DNA of 64,000 nt from Oceanospirillum linum (GCF_001995095.2 NZ_MTSD02000010.1:1-64000); one strand, 5' to 3'; positions 9,588 to 19,226 are shown, numbered from the stretch's first letter. Made by a program: numbers and translations. Notes: a model not told the origin generated them from the sequence alone.

Positions 9588-10058
9588 AAAGTAGGCATCC
9601 TGTCTTGCTATGCCCCCCACTTTTCGCACCAGTATAGACCCTTATAGGGCCTGTGCCCTGGCTTGCCTTCCGCATGTGATTGGAACCGGGATATCACAAA
9701 AGTCTCTTGCCTTTTCTCATCTGAAGCGCCTCCTGAATCGTCAGTAAACCCTTAATTGTGTATAGCACTGAGACCAGTGAAATAGCCTCTGATTGTGATC
9801 AATCAAACCAATCTGGCATCACACCTGACTGCTTGGAAACGAGCTGTGAATGCATCTGATCTCCTGTGGTCAGGAGTCCTTGAGGTGCCCGGTAAATTCA
9901 GCCAAAACACAATTAAATAATCATTGATTGTTTATGAAGTCGAGATCAGCGAAAATAGCCGCAAATTACGATTAACACGACGGATTTGCCCCGTTAAGCG
10001 CTGAAAAAGTACTTCCGAAGGCGTGAGCAAATCCGTGTACAAATTAAAAGATTGCTTA
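9588..10058. other. 470-bp non-coding gap before prfC
   Basis: No convincing gene is seen. It holds an FNR-like site (9789-9802) and a short hairpin CTCCTG/CAGGAG (9861-9876). A leftward open stretch at about 9625-9760 reads like coding sequence (ending ...YKGLYWCEKWGA-stop) but has no start codon or ribosome site; it may be a gene relic. The prfC promoter must lie here but no clear -35/-10 pair was identified. Confidence 0.5.
9789..9802. promoter_or_regulatory. Possible FNR-type site
   Basis: CTGAT-TGTG-ATCAA differs by one base from the FNR consensus TTGAT-N4-ATCAA, and TGTGATCAATCA also resembles part of a CRP site. It is about 255 bp upstream of prfC and 200 bp past the DapA-like gene, so no target is evident. 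It may be chance. Confidence 0.3.
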
Positions 10059-11645
10059 ATGTCGAATCCAACCGTTCTTAATGAAACCAGTAAGCGCCGC
10101 ACCTTTGCTATTATCTCTCACCCTGATGCGGGTAAAACGACCATCACCGAAAAACTCCTGCTGCTGGGTAACCTGATCCAGACAGCGGGTACAGTAAAAG
10201 GTAAGAAAAGTGATCGCCATGCGACGTCTGACTGGATGAGCATGGAGCAGGAACGTGGTATTTCGATCACGTCATCTGTGATGCAGTTCCCCTACAATGA
10301 CCGGATGGTTAATCTGCTGGATACACCGGGGCATGAAGATTTCTCAGAAGACACTTACCGTACTTTGACCGCCGTAGATTCTGCGTTGATGGTGGTCGAT
10401 GGCGCTAAAGGTGTTGAGGATCGCACCATTAAACTGATGGATGTTTGTCGTCTGCGTGATACGCCGATTTTCTCGTTTGTGAACAAGATGGACCGGGATA
10501 TTCGCGATCCGGTCGAGTTGCTGGACGAGATTGAGGCGGTCCTTAAAATTCAGGCTGCCCCCATCAACTGGCCGATTGGCATGGGTAAAGAGTTTAAGGG
10601 GGTTTATAACCTCTATACGGATACCGTACATATTTTTACACCCGGCAAAGGCCATACATTGCCGGAAGATCTTCGTATTGAGGGGCTGGATACCGATGAA
10701 GCCCGGGCGTTGATTGGTGATGAATATGATGACTTTGTCGAAGAGATGGAGCTGGTACGGGATGCTACCCATAAGTTTGACTCTGAAGCATTTCTGGCGG
10801 GTAAGTTAACCCCTGTGTTTTTTGGTACTGCGCTGGCTAATTTTGGTGTCCGTGAGATGCTGAATAATTTTGTGGAGTGGGCTCCGTCACCGATTCCCCG
10901 GCAGACTGAAACCAGAGAGGTTGCTCCTACCGAGGAGAAGTTCTCTGGATTTATCTTTAAGATTCAGGCGAATATGGATCCGAAACACCGTGACCGAATC
11001 GCCTTTATGCGGGTCTGTTCCGGCAGTTACCGTCGCGGTATGAAGATGAAGCATGTGCGTAGTGGCAAGGATGTCAAAATTGCTGATGCGGTGACGTTTC
11101 TGGCCGGTGATCGTGAGAACGTGGAGGAGGCCTGGTCCGGTGATATTATTGGTTTACATAACCACGGTACTATTCAGATCGGAGATACCTTCACTGAAGG
11201 AGAGGCTCTGAAGTTTACCGGTATTCCGCACTTTGCCCCGGAGATGTTCCGTAGAGTTCGGGCTGTCGATCCACTGAAAACCAAGCAACTGCAGAAAGGG
11301 CTTAAACAGCTCTCAGAAGAGGGCGTCGTGCAGTTGTTTATGCCGATGAACAATAATGATCTGATTCTGGGTGCCGTGGGACAGCTACAGTTTGATGTGG
11401 TTGTTTTCCGTCTTAAGGATGAATACAAAGTAGACTGTATGTACGAGCCGGTGAATGTTCAGACGGCTCGCTGGGTTGAGTGTGACGATCAGAAGATGCT
11501 GGATGAGTTTCGTCGTAAGAACAGTGATAACCTTGGGTACGATGGTGCTGAGCTGCTAACCTATCTGGCACCGAGTCGTGTCAACCTGTCGTTGGCGCAA
11601 GAGCGCTTCCCGGACGTTGTGTTCCGTGCAACCCGGGAACACTGA
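10059..11645 (+). CDS. prfC: Peptide chain release factor 3
   Basis: About 528 residues, matching E. coli RF3 length. GTPase motifs are clear: SHPDAGKTT (G1), DTPGHEDF (G3) and NKMDR (G4), plus the [14 protein letters not shown] segment. RF3 is a translational GTPase that removes RF1/RF2 from the ribosome after peptide release. The ATG at 10059 ([16 protein letters not shown]) is chosen over an in-frame GTG at 10023 because it gives the family length and the GTG has AAGG only one base away. It is followed by a strong terminator and a TatD-family gene, an arrangement recalling the E. coli prfC-yjjV neighbourhood. Confidence 0.97.
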   Translation: MSNPTVLNETSKRRTFAIISHPDAGKTTITEKLLLLGNLIQTAGTVKGKKSDRHATSDWMSMEQERGISITSSVMQFPYNDRMVNLLDTPGHEDFSEDTYRTLTAVDSALMVVDGAKGVEDRTIKLMDVCRLRDTPIFSFVNKMDRDIRDPVELLDEIEAVLKIQAAPINWPIGMGKEFKGVYNLYTDTVHIFTPGKGHTLPEDLRIEGLDTDEARALIGDEYDDFVEEMELVRDATHKFDSEAFLAGKLTPVFFGTALANFGVREMLNNFVEWAPSPIPRQTETREVAPTEEKFSGFIFKIQANMDPKHRDRIAFMRVCSGSYRRGMKMKHVRSGKDVKIADAVTFLAGDRENVEEAWSGDIIGLHNHGTIQIGDTFTEGEALKFTGIPHFAPEMFRRVRAVDPLKTKQLQKGLKQLSEEGVVQLFMPMNNNDLILGAVGQLQFDVVVFRLKDEYKVDCMYEPVNVQTARWVECDDQKMLDEFRRKNSDNLGYDGAELLTYLAPSRVNLSLAQERFPDVVFRATREH

Positions 11646-11666
11646 TTCCCATCCTATGGTTTCAGA

Positions 11667-11702
11667 AACCACCTCGCTTTTAAAGCCAGGTGGTTTTTTT
11701 AT
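11667..11702 (+). terminator. prfC intrinsic terminator
   Basis: AAACCACCT / AGGTGGTTT stem followed by a run of T residues, about 20 bases after the prfC stop. Confidence 0.92.
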
Positions 11703-11855
11703 ATCTGGTGTCTGGCCCGGAGAGTCTTTGACTGTGAATAGATGGCTTGATCGTATAGTCTTTTGTGGCACAGAAAAGATACCGTCAAACAGCCATAATA
11801 GCGGCATAATGGTATTCATCTATGACGATAATAATGATTAAATCTGGGGTTCTTT

Positions 11856-12668
11856 ATGCTGACTGACAGCCACTGCCATCTCGATTTTAATGTGTTCCAT
11901 CACGACCGGGCGATCCAGCTACATCAGGCATTTTCTGCGGGTGTACGGCGTATTGTAGTGCCATCTGTTGCGAGGCAATACTGGCAGCGTACGTTACAGC
12001 TCAGCGGCGAATTTTGCGGTGTTCGGTTATACCCTGCGCTTGGACTACATCCCTTTTTTATAGCGGAGCACAGTAAAAACGATCTGAATATATTGGATAG
12101 CTTACTGGCGCAATACTCCGGGCGGATTGCTGGCGTTGGTGAGATAGGGCTGGATTTTTCCAAGAAAAAGTATGATGAAGAATCTGTGCTACAGGACAGC
12201 AAAGAGCAGCAGCTGGAACTGTTTGAGGGGCAGCTTATGCTGGCACAAAAGCATAAGTTGCCGGTTATTCTGCATGTGGTGAAAGCCCATGATCAGACGC
12301 TGAAGCTCCTCAGGCAATACCCGGATGTTAACGGTGTTGTGCATGCTTATTCCGGTAGCTTGTCTCAGGCGGAGCAGTACATTAAGCAAGGTTTTAAGAT
12401 TGGTGTCGGTGGAGCGATAACCTGGCCAACAGCGAAGAAGAAACGTGAGCTGTTTGCCCTGCTACCTCTTGAAAGTCTGGTTCTGGAGACGGATGCCCCG
12501 GATATGGCCCCGGATGGTCTGAAGGGGCAGCGTAACACCCCTGATCAGGTTGCCTTGATCGCACGGTTCCTGGCTGAATGCCGTGATGAGCCAGAGAGTC
12601 TTATCCATAGAGTGACGAGCGACAATGTGGAGCAGGTTCTTCAACTTACTGATCCCTGTTCACCCTAA
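11856..12668 (+). CDS. TatD family metal-dependent nuclease (YjjV-like)
   Basis: 270 residues. The N-terminal LTDSHCHLDF supplies the first metal-binding histidines. GVGEIGLDF, the His of VILHVVKAHDQT, VHAYSGS and the LETDAPDM segment with its metal Asp complete the TatD amidohydrolase pattern. Family members are Mg-dependent 3'-5' DNases or related phosphodiesterases. The sequence is closer to the YjjV branch than to TatD itself, as judged by SGVRLYPALGLHP-type spacing. Its position after prfC also recalls E. coli yjjV. A weak GGGG lies before the ATG. Confidence 0.92.
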   Translation: MLTDSHCHLDFNVFHHDRAIQLHQAFSAGVRRIVVPSVARQYWQRTLQLSGEFCGVRLYPALGLHPFFIAEHSKNDLNILDSLLAQYSGRIAGVGEIGLDFSKKKYDEESVLQDSKEQQLELFEGQLMLAQKHKLPVILHVVKAHDQTLKLLRQYPDVNGVVHAYSGSLSQAEQYIKQGFKIGVGGAITWPTAKKKRELFALLPLESLVLETDAPDMAPDGLKGQRNTPDQVALIARFLAECRDEPESLIHRVTSDNVEQVLQLTDPCSP

Positions 12669-12706
12669 ATCAGGGGCGCGAATGCAGATAGTCCATTATC
12701 TATAAA

Positions 12707-12728
12707 AGTCTTTTAAAAGACTGTTTTT
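12707..12728 (+). terminator. Weak terminator after the TatD gene
   Basis: The self-complementary AGTCTTTTAAAAGACT is followed by G and five T residues, about 40 bases after the stop codon. The stem is A/T-rich, so strength is doubtful. Confidence 0.5.
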
Positions 12729-12793
12729 ACTGCGGTTGTCAAAAAAGGCTGCTGAGGGTAATGTTTGCCGGTCTTGATTAAGGGATAAAGAGC

Positions 12794-13114
12794 ATGGCTC
12801 AGGAAAAAGTACAGTTTCAGTCGTCGGCATCGGCATTGCGGGCTTTGAAAGTAGGTAAGCGGAATCCCAACTGGGTCGATGCTGCGGAGTATCTTATTAA
12901 TAAAGCATCGCCGGAGGTCAAGTTGTTACTTGAGGCTGCCCGGGAGATAGAGCGTCAGAAGATGCGTGGTGAACTGCCGGGGGATAGCAGTGAACATAAA
13001 GTCACCCGCTCTTTGTTCAGTACAGGGCAGTGGGTCATTATGGGGTTAGTTGGCGCCGTTTTCACAGGCCTGTTGATCTGGATTGCCTCTCAGATTGGTA
13101 TCGCGGTGTGCTGA
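12794..13114 (+). CDS. Small C-tail membrane protein of unknown function
   Basis: 106 residues. The N-terminal ~75 residues are soluble, charged and helical (VDAAEYLINKASPEVKLLLE, AAREIERQKMRGELPGD). Residues about 80-104 (WVIMGLVGAVFTGLLIWIASQIG) form one transmembrane helix at the very C terminus, as in tail-anchored proteins. AGAG precedes the ATG. I do not recognise a family. It lies alone, convergent with the FapA gene. Confidence 0.75.
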   Translation: MAQEKVQFQSSASALRALKVGKRNPNWVDAAEYLINKASPEVKLLLEAAREIERQKMRGELPGDSSEHKVTRSLFSTGQWVIMGLVGAVFTGLLIWIASQIGIAVC

Positions 13115-13147
13115 GAAAAAAAGAAGCCAAGGTGGGAAACCCTGGCT
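13115..13147 (-). terminator. Terminator of the FapA gene
   Basis: Read leftward, AGCCAGGG...CCTTGGCT forms a stem with one mismatch, followed by CTTTTTTTC, about 30 bases past the fapA-like stop. Confidence 0.8.
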
Positions 13148-13175
13148 GCTTTGAATCATAAGATGCCGTCAGATA

Positions 13176-14927
13176 CTAACGCAGTAATATCTCTCCGGCT
13201 TCAAGGTAGAAGGTTGCTTTACCGAAGTCTTCCTTAAGAATCCTTCCTGTATCGGCAATCACAATATTACAACCGGAGTACGCTTTTTTGAGAGCTTTTA
13301 CCCTGGCTTTGCGGCGTGACTGCATTTCCTGCTCTAACTCCTGACGCCTTTGCTCCAGGGCGATCATTGCCCGGCGGGTTGTGTCCCGTGCCTGTATGAT
13401 CTGTTCCTTTTTTTCAGGGGATATACGGCGTTTTTCTTCCCGAATGCGGTTGATCAGTGCTTTTAACTGTTTTGTTTGCTCCGCACCTTCTTTTAACTTC
13501 TGCTGAACACTGCTCATTTCGTCACGTACAGCATCCAGAGGGCCTACTTCGAGAATTGTAGGTACAGATGCCAACGTGCCGAGCTGACCGGCCTCAATAT
13601 AGTCTGTGGCCAATACATGACCGCCAACTAACTGCCCTGCGCCGGAAAGTTTAACGGAGTTCGATGCCCAGAGGCGGCTATGCATAATCAGTTTTTGAGC
13701 CATGATGCTGGCATTACTTTCCACCCAGGCATCCTGAATGAAGCGGGCTTTAATATTTCCTTTGGCCCGAACAACAGCGTTCTCTTTGCTCGGTTGTTCA
13801 GCTTTCAGGTTTGGTGATTTCTGCCCAATGATGCCGCCAGCAATCTCAATGTTTCCACCGGATATCACAGTGGAGTTGTCGACCAAACCACCTATTTTAA
13901 TATCGCCTGTGGCTTCTAAGAGCATACCGGGGTTTACCCCCCGTTTAACCTGCACACTACCGTCGAAGCGAATATTACCTGAGGCCATACTGACTTCGTC
14001 GATCTGCAGAGTGTTTTCAATATGAATGCCCTGGTCGGTAAAAACCGGCATGCCTTTAATGGCCGCGACATAGATGCGCCGATCTGCATAGTCCGGACGT
14101 ATGCTCGGGTTCTGTTTTATTTTTTTCTCTTTGCCATGATATGCTTTAAGTATCTTACCGCTGACTGAGAAGCCATCTTCACCCGGAACTGGCTCCGTCA
14201 GTTTGAAAAGAGGTGTCTCCTCAGGTAAAACTGGAAAGTCTCCAAGTTCACGGAAATCCACCTGGTCTTTCGTTCCCTTCAGGACGAGGGGGCGTCGCTC
14301 AGACATCTCTTCAATTAAGGGAATAAGCTCTCCATCGGCTCCGTCTTTTGGCTTCTGACCAAATGCGACTAAGTAGCAGCAGGTCTCAGTTATATTCTGA
14401 ATACCTTCAGCTGAGAAAAGTTGGTCAACAAGGCTTGTATCTATACCCCGTAGAATACGGTTTTTTTGCATCGCCTGGTCAAAGGCTTCCCGTGAAGGTG
14501 GGAGTCCCTTACCCAAGGGCGGGGTGATCTCAACACCGGCCAGGGTTTGATCGGGAGAAACATAAACATGAATTTCGGAATCAATAGGGCCGCCAATCTC
14601 GATTTCGAAGCTACGACGCTGTTCTATACCTCGGGAAAGATCACTCAGACGATCTTCGAAAAGTGGGAAGTCGTCTTCACTAAAACCCTGTTCAGCAACC
14701 ATCTGGCGGATCGCTTCAACGGAGATGGTGATTACTTGTGGTCCTGGTTTGAAACGAGCTGTCAGGCGGTTGCCTTGCTCGTTAACAAAGAGTTCCAGCC
14801 CGGTTTGGTTCTGTTCTGCATCGGTTTCTGTTGTTATTGTACCTGCAGCGGTGTTCTCAGGATCGCTTCCTGTGTTGCCTGCAACATCCATATTAGCCTG
14901 ACTATCGTTGTTATCATTCGGGTTCAT
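13176..14927 (-). CDS. FapA (DUF342) family protein
   Basis: About 583 residues. The N terminus is acidic and low-complexity (NDNNDSQANMDVAGNTGSD). The middle (about 230-460) is a repetitive right-handed beta-type region with the FapA signature: GFSVSGKIL, IRFDGSVQVKRGVNPGMLLEATGDIKIGGLVDNSTV, GGNIEIAGGIIG, KGNIKARFIQDAWVES. The last ~130 residues are a charged coiled coil (QQKLKEGAEQTKQL through EQRRQELEQEMQSRRK). FapA-like proteins have been linked to flagellar assembly or polarity in some gammaproteobacteria, but the molecular role is unclear. The ATG at 14927 is preferred to the GTG at 14957; AGGG lies 13 bases upstream, so initiation is weakly marked. Confidence 0.88.
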   Translation of the reverse strand: MNPNDNNDSQANMDVAGNTGSDPENTAAGTITTETDAEQNQTGLELFVNEQGNRLTARFKPGPQVITISVEAIRQMVAEQGFSEDDFPLFEDRLSDLSRGIEQRRSFEIEIGGPIDSEIHVYVSPDQTLAGVEITPPLGKGLPPSREAFDQAMQKNRILRGIDTSLVDQLFSAEGIQNITETCCYLVAFGQKPKDGADGELIPLIEEMSERRPLVLKGTKDQVDFRELGDFPVLPEETPLFKLTEPVPGEDGFSVSGKILKAYHGKEKKIKQNPSIRPDYADRRIYVAAIKGMPVFTDQGIHIENTLQIDEVSMASGNIRFDGSVQVKRGVNPGMLLEATGDIKIGGLVDNSTVISGGNIEIAGGIIGQKSPNLKAEQPSKENAVVRAKGNIKARFIQDAWVESNASIMAQKLIMHSRLWASNSVKLSGAGQLVGGHVLATDYIEAGQLGTLASVPTILEVGPLDAVRDEMSSVQQKLKEGAEQTKQLKALINRIREEKRRISPEKKEQIIQARDTTRRAMIALEQRRQELEQEMQSRRKARVKALKKAYSGCNIVIADTGRILKEDFGKATFYLEAGEILLR

Positions 14928-15336
14928 AGCGTTAGATTGCCCTAGGGGTAAGCACACTTAATTGACTGACTTCATCATAAAGTGTATTCATATTCCACAC
15001 TTATAATGGACTGACAACTTTTTTTTACCATTGTGTGACCTATATTAACGAAAGATAAAGTGTATTTACTACTCCCTTTTTGATCGTTTTTGATAAACAC
15101 TAAGTTTAATTTTGATTTGTTATTTTTCTGTATTAATCTTCTTGTGAAATAAAGGGGTTAGCGTAGTCAAGGTTGTTTTTTCAGGTTATGATCTCTACAA
15201 ATCGTACGCGCTGATCTCCGTTGCGTCCAAAGTGGCTTTTTATAAAGCATCGTTCATGCAGTGCTGGTCAGGGATCGACATCCCTGGGGTGTAGAAAGTG
15301 TCAAAGCAGGTTATAAGAAAGGTTTAAAGGTATTTA
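14928..15336. other. Intergenic region between FapA and an unknown small gene
   Basis: About 400 AT-rich bases separate divergent genes. A rightward TTGACT-N17-TATTCA (14962-14990) and a TATAAT at 15002-15007 are possible promoter elements. A small hairpin CAGGGAT/ATCCCTG lies at 15269-15286, about 50 bases before the downstream ATG. No ORF of note was found. Confidence 0.5.
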
Positions 15337-15672
15337 ATGGCTGATTCATCTAAAGCTCGCGAGTTACGCTTTAAAAGGCTGCTGGGAATTGTACTCTTGT
15401 CTGAGCTGATGTCCGGTAAGCGTAATCTGTTGAATGCGATGCTGGATAAAGGCACCATGATGGAGAAAGACCGTAAAGAGTTGGAGCTGCCTCCTTTGCC
15501 TCATAATGCCTGGCAAGGGCTGCCCCTTAAGCAGCAACTTCGTAAAGCCCGTCTTGAATCAGCGATTCTTGCTTTGGCGGAAGACCGCACGGTTAACCCT
15601 AAGAAAAAACTGGTATATCAAGATCACATCTATGCGCCTTCCCAATCTTCTGCCAATGGCCGTGATTCCTGA
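15337..15672 (+). CDS. Small basic protein of unknown function
   Basis: 111 residues, rich in Lys, Arg and Leu, with no signal peptide or membrane helix. The N-terminal half (KARELRFKRLLGIVLLSELMSGKRNLLNAMLDKG) looks helical and amphipathic. AAAGG lies 6 bases upstream of the ATG. I do not recognise the family. It sits about 130 bp upstream of upp in the same direction, so it may be cotranscribed with upp-uraA, although T-rich sequence at its stop codon could interrupt this. Confidence 0.7.
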   Translation: MADSSKARELRFKRLLGIVLLSELMSGKRNLLNAMLDKGTMMEKDRKELELPPLPHNAWQGLPLKQQLRKARLESAILALAEDRTVNPKKKLVYQDHIYAPSQSSANGRDS

Positions 15673-15743
15673 TTTTTTTCTTTTTTTTTGCCTCTGGCTA
15701 TACCTTCGATTATCAGACTATCGCATAATTAGCACCCTATTAA

Positions 15744-15761
15744 ACTGGGCTTGCGCCCAGT
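15744..15761 (+). promoter_or_regulatory. Short hairpin in the upp leader
   Basis: ACTGGGC-TTGC-GCCCAGT is a perfect 7-bp stem 43 bases upstream of the upp ATG. It follows two T runs (15673-15679 and 15681-15689). No T tract follows the stem, so it is not a standard terminator. Confidence 0.5.
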
Positions 15762-15803
15762 ACCTGACTTTTATTTATGCGTTTTCTATATCCGAGGGGT
15801 CCT

Positions 15804-16433
15804 ATGACAGTCCATGTAATCAAACATCCACTGGTTCAGCACAAGCTGGGGCTGATGCGTCAATACGGCATCAGTACAAAAAGTTTTCGTGAGCTGTCAT
15901 CAGAGGTTGGGACTCTGTTGACTTACGAGGCTACAAAAAGCCTTGAGATGGAACATGTGACCATTAAAGGTTGGGATGGTTCTGATATTCAGGTCGAGCA
16001 CATCAAGGGTAAGAAAATTACTGTGGTTCCGATTCTGCGTGCAGGTCTGGGCATGATGGACGGCGTGATGAAGTTGATCCCCAGCGCCAAGGTGAGTGTT
16101 GTTGGCCTGCAACGAAACGAAGAAACACTGGAGCCTGTGCCCTATTTTGAAAAGCTGGTTGGTAAAATTGATGAACGCCTGAGCCTTGTGATTGACCCTA
16201 TGCTGGCAACCGGTGGCTCAATGATTGCGACCATCGATATGTTAAAAAAAGCGGGCTGTAAAGATATCAAAGTGATTGTTTTGGTTGCGGCCCCTGAAGG
16301 TGTGGAGCGCACTTTGGAAGCTCATCCTGATATCGAGATTTTCACGGCATCGGTTGATCATCACCTGAATGAAAAAGGTTATATCATTCCGGGCCTTGGT
16401 GACGCTGGCGATAAAATTTTCGGTACGCTTTAA
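15804..16433 (+). CDS. upp: Uracil phosphoribosyltransferase
   Basis: 209 residues, the normal family length. It converts uracil and PRPP to UMP in pyrimidine salvage. Conserved segments include [26 protein letters not shown], the PRPP-binding [10 protein letters not shown] and the C-terminal [12 protein letters not shown]. The ATG at 15804 (MTVHVIKHP) with GAGGGG upstream is preferred over an in-frame ATG at 15777. The uracil permease gene follows after about 60 bp, giving the classic upp-uraA salvage operon. Confidence 0.97.
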   Translation: MTVHVIKHPLVQHKLGLMRQYGISTKSFRELSSEVGTLLTYEATKSLEMEHVTIKGWDGSDIQVEHIKGKKITVVPILRAGLGMMDGVMKLIPSAKVSVVGLQRNEETLEPVPYFEKLVGKIDERLSLVIDPMLATGGSMIATIDMLKKAGCKDIKVIVLVAAPEGVERTLEAHPDIEIFTASVDHHLNEKGYIIPGLGDAGDKIFGTL

Positions 16434-16494
16434 CCTTTCTTTCGTTTATCCGTTCTGGGAACGTTAACGATATTAAAAATAATCAGAGTGTGAC

Positions 16495-17745
16495 ATGACG
16501 ACAGAAAATCAGTTCGCTTCTGCGACCTCTCCGAAAACAATTCTTACCGGGGCGCAAATGCTGTTTGTAGCCTTTGGTGCTCTAGTGCTGGTGCCTCTGC
16601 TGACCGGCCTTGATCCTAATGTGGCTTTATTTACTGCAGGCTTTGGTACTCTGATCTTTCAGATCGTGACCCGGGGCAGGGTGCCTGTTTTTCTGGCATC
16701 TTCTTTCGCTTTTATTGCTCCTATTATTGCCAGTGTTCAAAACTGGGGGATTCCTGCAACCATGGGTGGCTTACTGGCTGCAGGTATTGCTTATCTGATT
16801 CTTAGCGCCATTGTACGTGCCAAAGGAGCTGATATTCTGCACCGTATACTGCCCTCTGTGGTTGTCGGGCCTGTGATTATGGTGATTGGGCTGGCGCTGG
16901 CACCGGTTGCTGTTAACATGGCAATGGGAAAAACCGGTGATGGATCTGCGGCTTTGGTGGATTACGACAAAGCGATTATCGTTTCGATGTTCTCGCTGGT
17001 TGTAACGCTGCTGTTTGCTGTTTTCTCTAAAGGTGTTTTCCGGCTGATTCCTATTCTGGCAGGTGTTGTTGCCGGTTATGTTCTGGCTCTGTTTATGGGA
17101 ATGGTGAGTTTTGCACCGGTTCATGAGGCTGCCTGGTTTGCAGTGCCGTCCTTTACTATGCCCGAGTTCCACTGGCAGGCGATTCTGTTTATGATTCCTG
17201 TTGCTATTGCCCCGGCTATTGAGCATGTCGGAGATATGGTGGCGATCAGCCAGGTAACCGGTAAAGACTATCTGAAAAAGCCGGGACTGCACCGCACGCT
17301 GATGGGGGATGGTCTTGCGACGTCTGCAGCAGCAATCTTTGGCGGGCCGCCAAACACGACTTATTCAGAAGTAACTGGCGCTGTCATGCTGACCCGCAAC
17401 TTTAATCCTATGGTTATGACCTGGGCCGCAGTGTTTGCCATCGTTCTGGCCTTTATTGGTAAAATGGGAGCAGTACTCCAGACAATTCCTGTACCTGTTA
17501 TGGGTGGCATTATGACTCTGCTGTTTGGCTCCATTGCTGTTGTTGGTATGAATACACTGGTTAAATCCGGTCAGGACCTTACTGCTCCCCGCAATCTGAG
17601 CATTATCGCTCTGATTCTGGTATTCGGTATTGGAGGGATGTACATAGGCGGTGGTGAATTCAGCCTTCAGGGTGTGAGCTTATGTGCCATCGTCGGGATT
17701 GTACTGAACCTCGTACTGCCAAAGCATCTGGGCGAAGATGAGTAG
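16495..17745 (+). CDS. uraA: Uracil permease (NCS2 family)
   Basis: 416 residues with about 14 predicted membrane helices. NCS2/NAT features are visible: FLASSFAFIAPI, the Glu of PVAIAPAIEHVGDM and the GGPPNTTYSEVTGAV motif, where the E. coli UraA substrate and proton residues lie. It imports uracil by proton symport and feeds Upp, whose gene is immediately upstream. GAGTG precedes the ATG. A strong terminator follows. Confidence 0.96.
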   Translation: MTTENQFASATSPKTILTGAQMLFVAFGALVLVPLLTGLDPNVALFTAGFGTLIFQIVTRGRVPVFLASSFAFIAPIIASVQNWGIPATMGGLLAAGIAYLILSAIVRAKGADILHRILPSVVVGPVIMVIGLALAPVAVNMAMGKTGDGSAALVDYDKAIIVSMFSLVVTLLFAVFSKGVFRLIPILAGVVAGYVLALFMGMVSFAPVHEAAWFAVPSFTMPEFHWQAILFMIPVAIAPAIEHVGDMVAISQVTGKDYLKKPGLHRTLMGDGLATSAAAIFGGPPNTTYSEVTGAVMLTRNFNPMVMTWAAVFAIVLAFIGKMGAVLQTIPVPVMGGIMTLLFGSIAVVGMNTLVKSGQDLTAPRNLSIIALILVFGIGGMYIGGGEFSLQGVSLCAIVGIVLNLVLPKHLGEDE

Positions 17746-17789
17746 GTATATGTAGTCATTGGCTCAATCTATGATGGTTGGCAGAATGA

Positions 17790-17820
17790 AGCTCCCGGTG
17801 AGAACCGGGGGCTTTTTTTT
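17790..17820 (+). terminator. upp-uraA operon terminator
   Basis: AGCTCCCGGT-GAGA-ACCGGGGGCT forms a 10-bp stem (one G-T pair) followed by eight T residues, 45 bases after the uraA stop. Confidence 0.92.
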
Positions 17821-17981
17821 GTTGGTTTTTTTAAACAAACTTTGTTGGCTATGTCTGATATTAGATTACACTTTCTCAGTATAGTAATATTAGACATTGT
17901 CTATGACGGCTTTTATCTGCTGGATAGGCTGGTTTTAAAGGATTATTTAAACAGATTGTTTGGGGTCAGGGCGGTATTTAT

Positions 17982-19226
17982 ATGCAGAATAAAGAGTCAG
18001 TTAAGTCACAAGTAAATGTTCAGGAAGATTATTGCATCGCTCGTCAGCCCATTTGTGATGAAAACCTGAAGCTTGCCGCTTATGAACTGCTCTATCGTAA
18101 TAATACGTCAGCGATTGAGGCTAATGTCAGTAGCCCCCATGAAGCCACTGCCCGGGTTTGTACTGTTGCCTTTATGGATATTGGTATTGATCGCCTTGCG
18201 GATAAGCACCCTGTTTTTATTAATATGACAGATGAATGGCTTGTTAGAGGGGATATGCTGCCTGAGCCTGCAGAGCGTATCGTTCTTGAGGTGTTGGAGG
18301 ATATTAAGCCAACGCCAGAGGTTCTGTCTTCACTTAAAAACCTGCGTTCCAGAGGCTACAAAATAGCGCTGGATGATTTCGTTCTGACCCAGGAAACCAA
18401 GGCTTTTCTGCCTTATGCTGACCTGATTAAGCTGGATGTGATGGCTTGTTCTCCTGAGCTTTTGGCAAAACGGGTTGCGATACTCAAACGATTGAAGATA
18501 CCGCTTCTGGCTGAAAAGGTGGAGACCTGGGATGAGTTTGAGGCTTGTAAAGAAATGGGTTTTACGCTGTTCCAGGGTTATTTCTTATCCAGGCCTGAGA
18601 CGATGAAGAGCCAGCCCAAATCCGATAGCGGTATCGTACTAACTCAATTGATGGCGATGCTGCATCAGCCAGACCCTGATGTCAGTAAAATTGAGCAGCA
18701 GATCTCCCGTGACCCTCAGTTGTACTACCGTATTTTGCGCTATATCAACTCTGCCCAGTACTCTCTGCCCCGGAAAATCGAGAGCCTGAGGCAGGCGATT
18801 GTTTTGCTGGGTTTCAATAATCTGAAATCCCTGGTCAGCATGATGGTGCTGGCAGGCTCCAGTCGTCGCGGTGATACTCTGATGCCGATAGCGCTTCTGA
18901 GGGCTAAAATGTGTGAGTGTCTGGCGGTAAAAACAGATCAGTCCCCTGTTGAGAGTTATTTCACCGTGGGGCTGTTGTCGATGCTGGATGCTTTTTTTGA
19001 TCGCCCGCTGCCCTCTATTCTCGAAGACCTGTCGCTTCATCCAAGTGTTGAATCTGCCCTAATCCACTATGAGGGTGCTTTGGGCGGTGCCCTTAAAGTG
19101 ATTGAAGCTTATGAAAAAGCAGACTGGCCTTTTGTTGAGCAAAGTGATTTTGATCGTCATATGCTGACCGAGTGCTATGTTGAGGCGATGGCCTGGGCCG
19201 ATGAAGTCGTAGGGGCTGCAATCTAG
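17982..19226 (+). CDS. EAL-HDOD signalling protein
   Basis: 414 residues. The N terminus (QEDYCIARQPICDENLKLAAYELLYRN) starts a shortened EAL-like domain to about residue 200. The EAL motif is replaced by ELLYR near residue 34, and LDDFVL and the LAEKVETWDEF segment remain. An HDOD domain follows (about 205-395: QISRDPQLYYRILRYINSAQYSL, then LRQAIVLLGFNNLKSLVSMMVLA). Such EAL-HDOD proteins commonly lack phosphodiesterase activity and act as regulators, for example CdgJ-type proteins in Vibrio motility. The gene stands alone, upstream of dinB. Confidence 0.92.
   Translation: MQNKESVKSQVNVQEDYCIARQPICDENLKLAAYELLYRNNTSAIEANVSSPHEATARVCTVAFMDIGIDRLADKHPVFINMTDEWLVRGDMLPEPAERIVLEVLEDIKPTPEVLSSLKNLRSRGYKIALDDFVLTQETKAFLPYADLIKLDVMACSPELLAKRVAILKRLKIPLLAEKVETWDEFEACKEMGFTLFQGYFLSRPETMKSQPKSDSGIVLTQLMAMLHQPDPDVSKIEQQISRDPQLYYRILRYINSAQYSLPRKIESLRQAIVLLGFNNLKSLVSMMVLAGSSRRGDTLMPIALLRAKMCECLAVKTDQSPVESYFTVGLLSMLDAFFDRPLPSILEDLSLHPSVESALIHYEGALGGALKVIEAYEKADWPFVEQSDFDRHMLTECYVEAMAWADEVVGAAI

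Noticed and set aside
10023-10058. Upstream GTG start for prfC
   Set aside because: AAGG is only one base away and the resulting N-terminal extension is not found in RF3; ATG 10059 gives the family length.
16771-17292. 173-residue leftward ORF inside uraA
   Set aside because: Antisense shadow of a strongly recognised permease; Asn/His/Arg-rich composition typical of a shadow frame.
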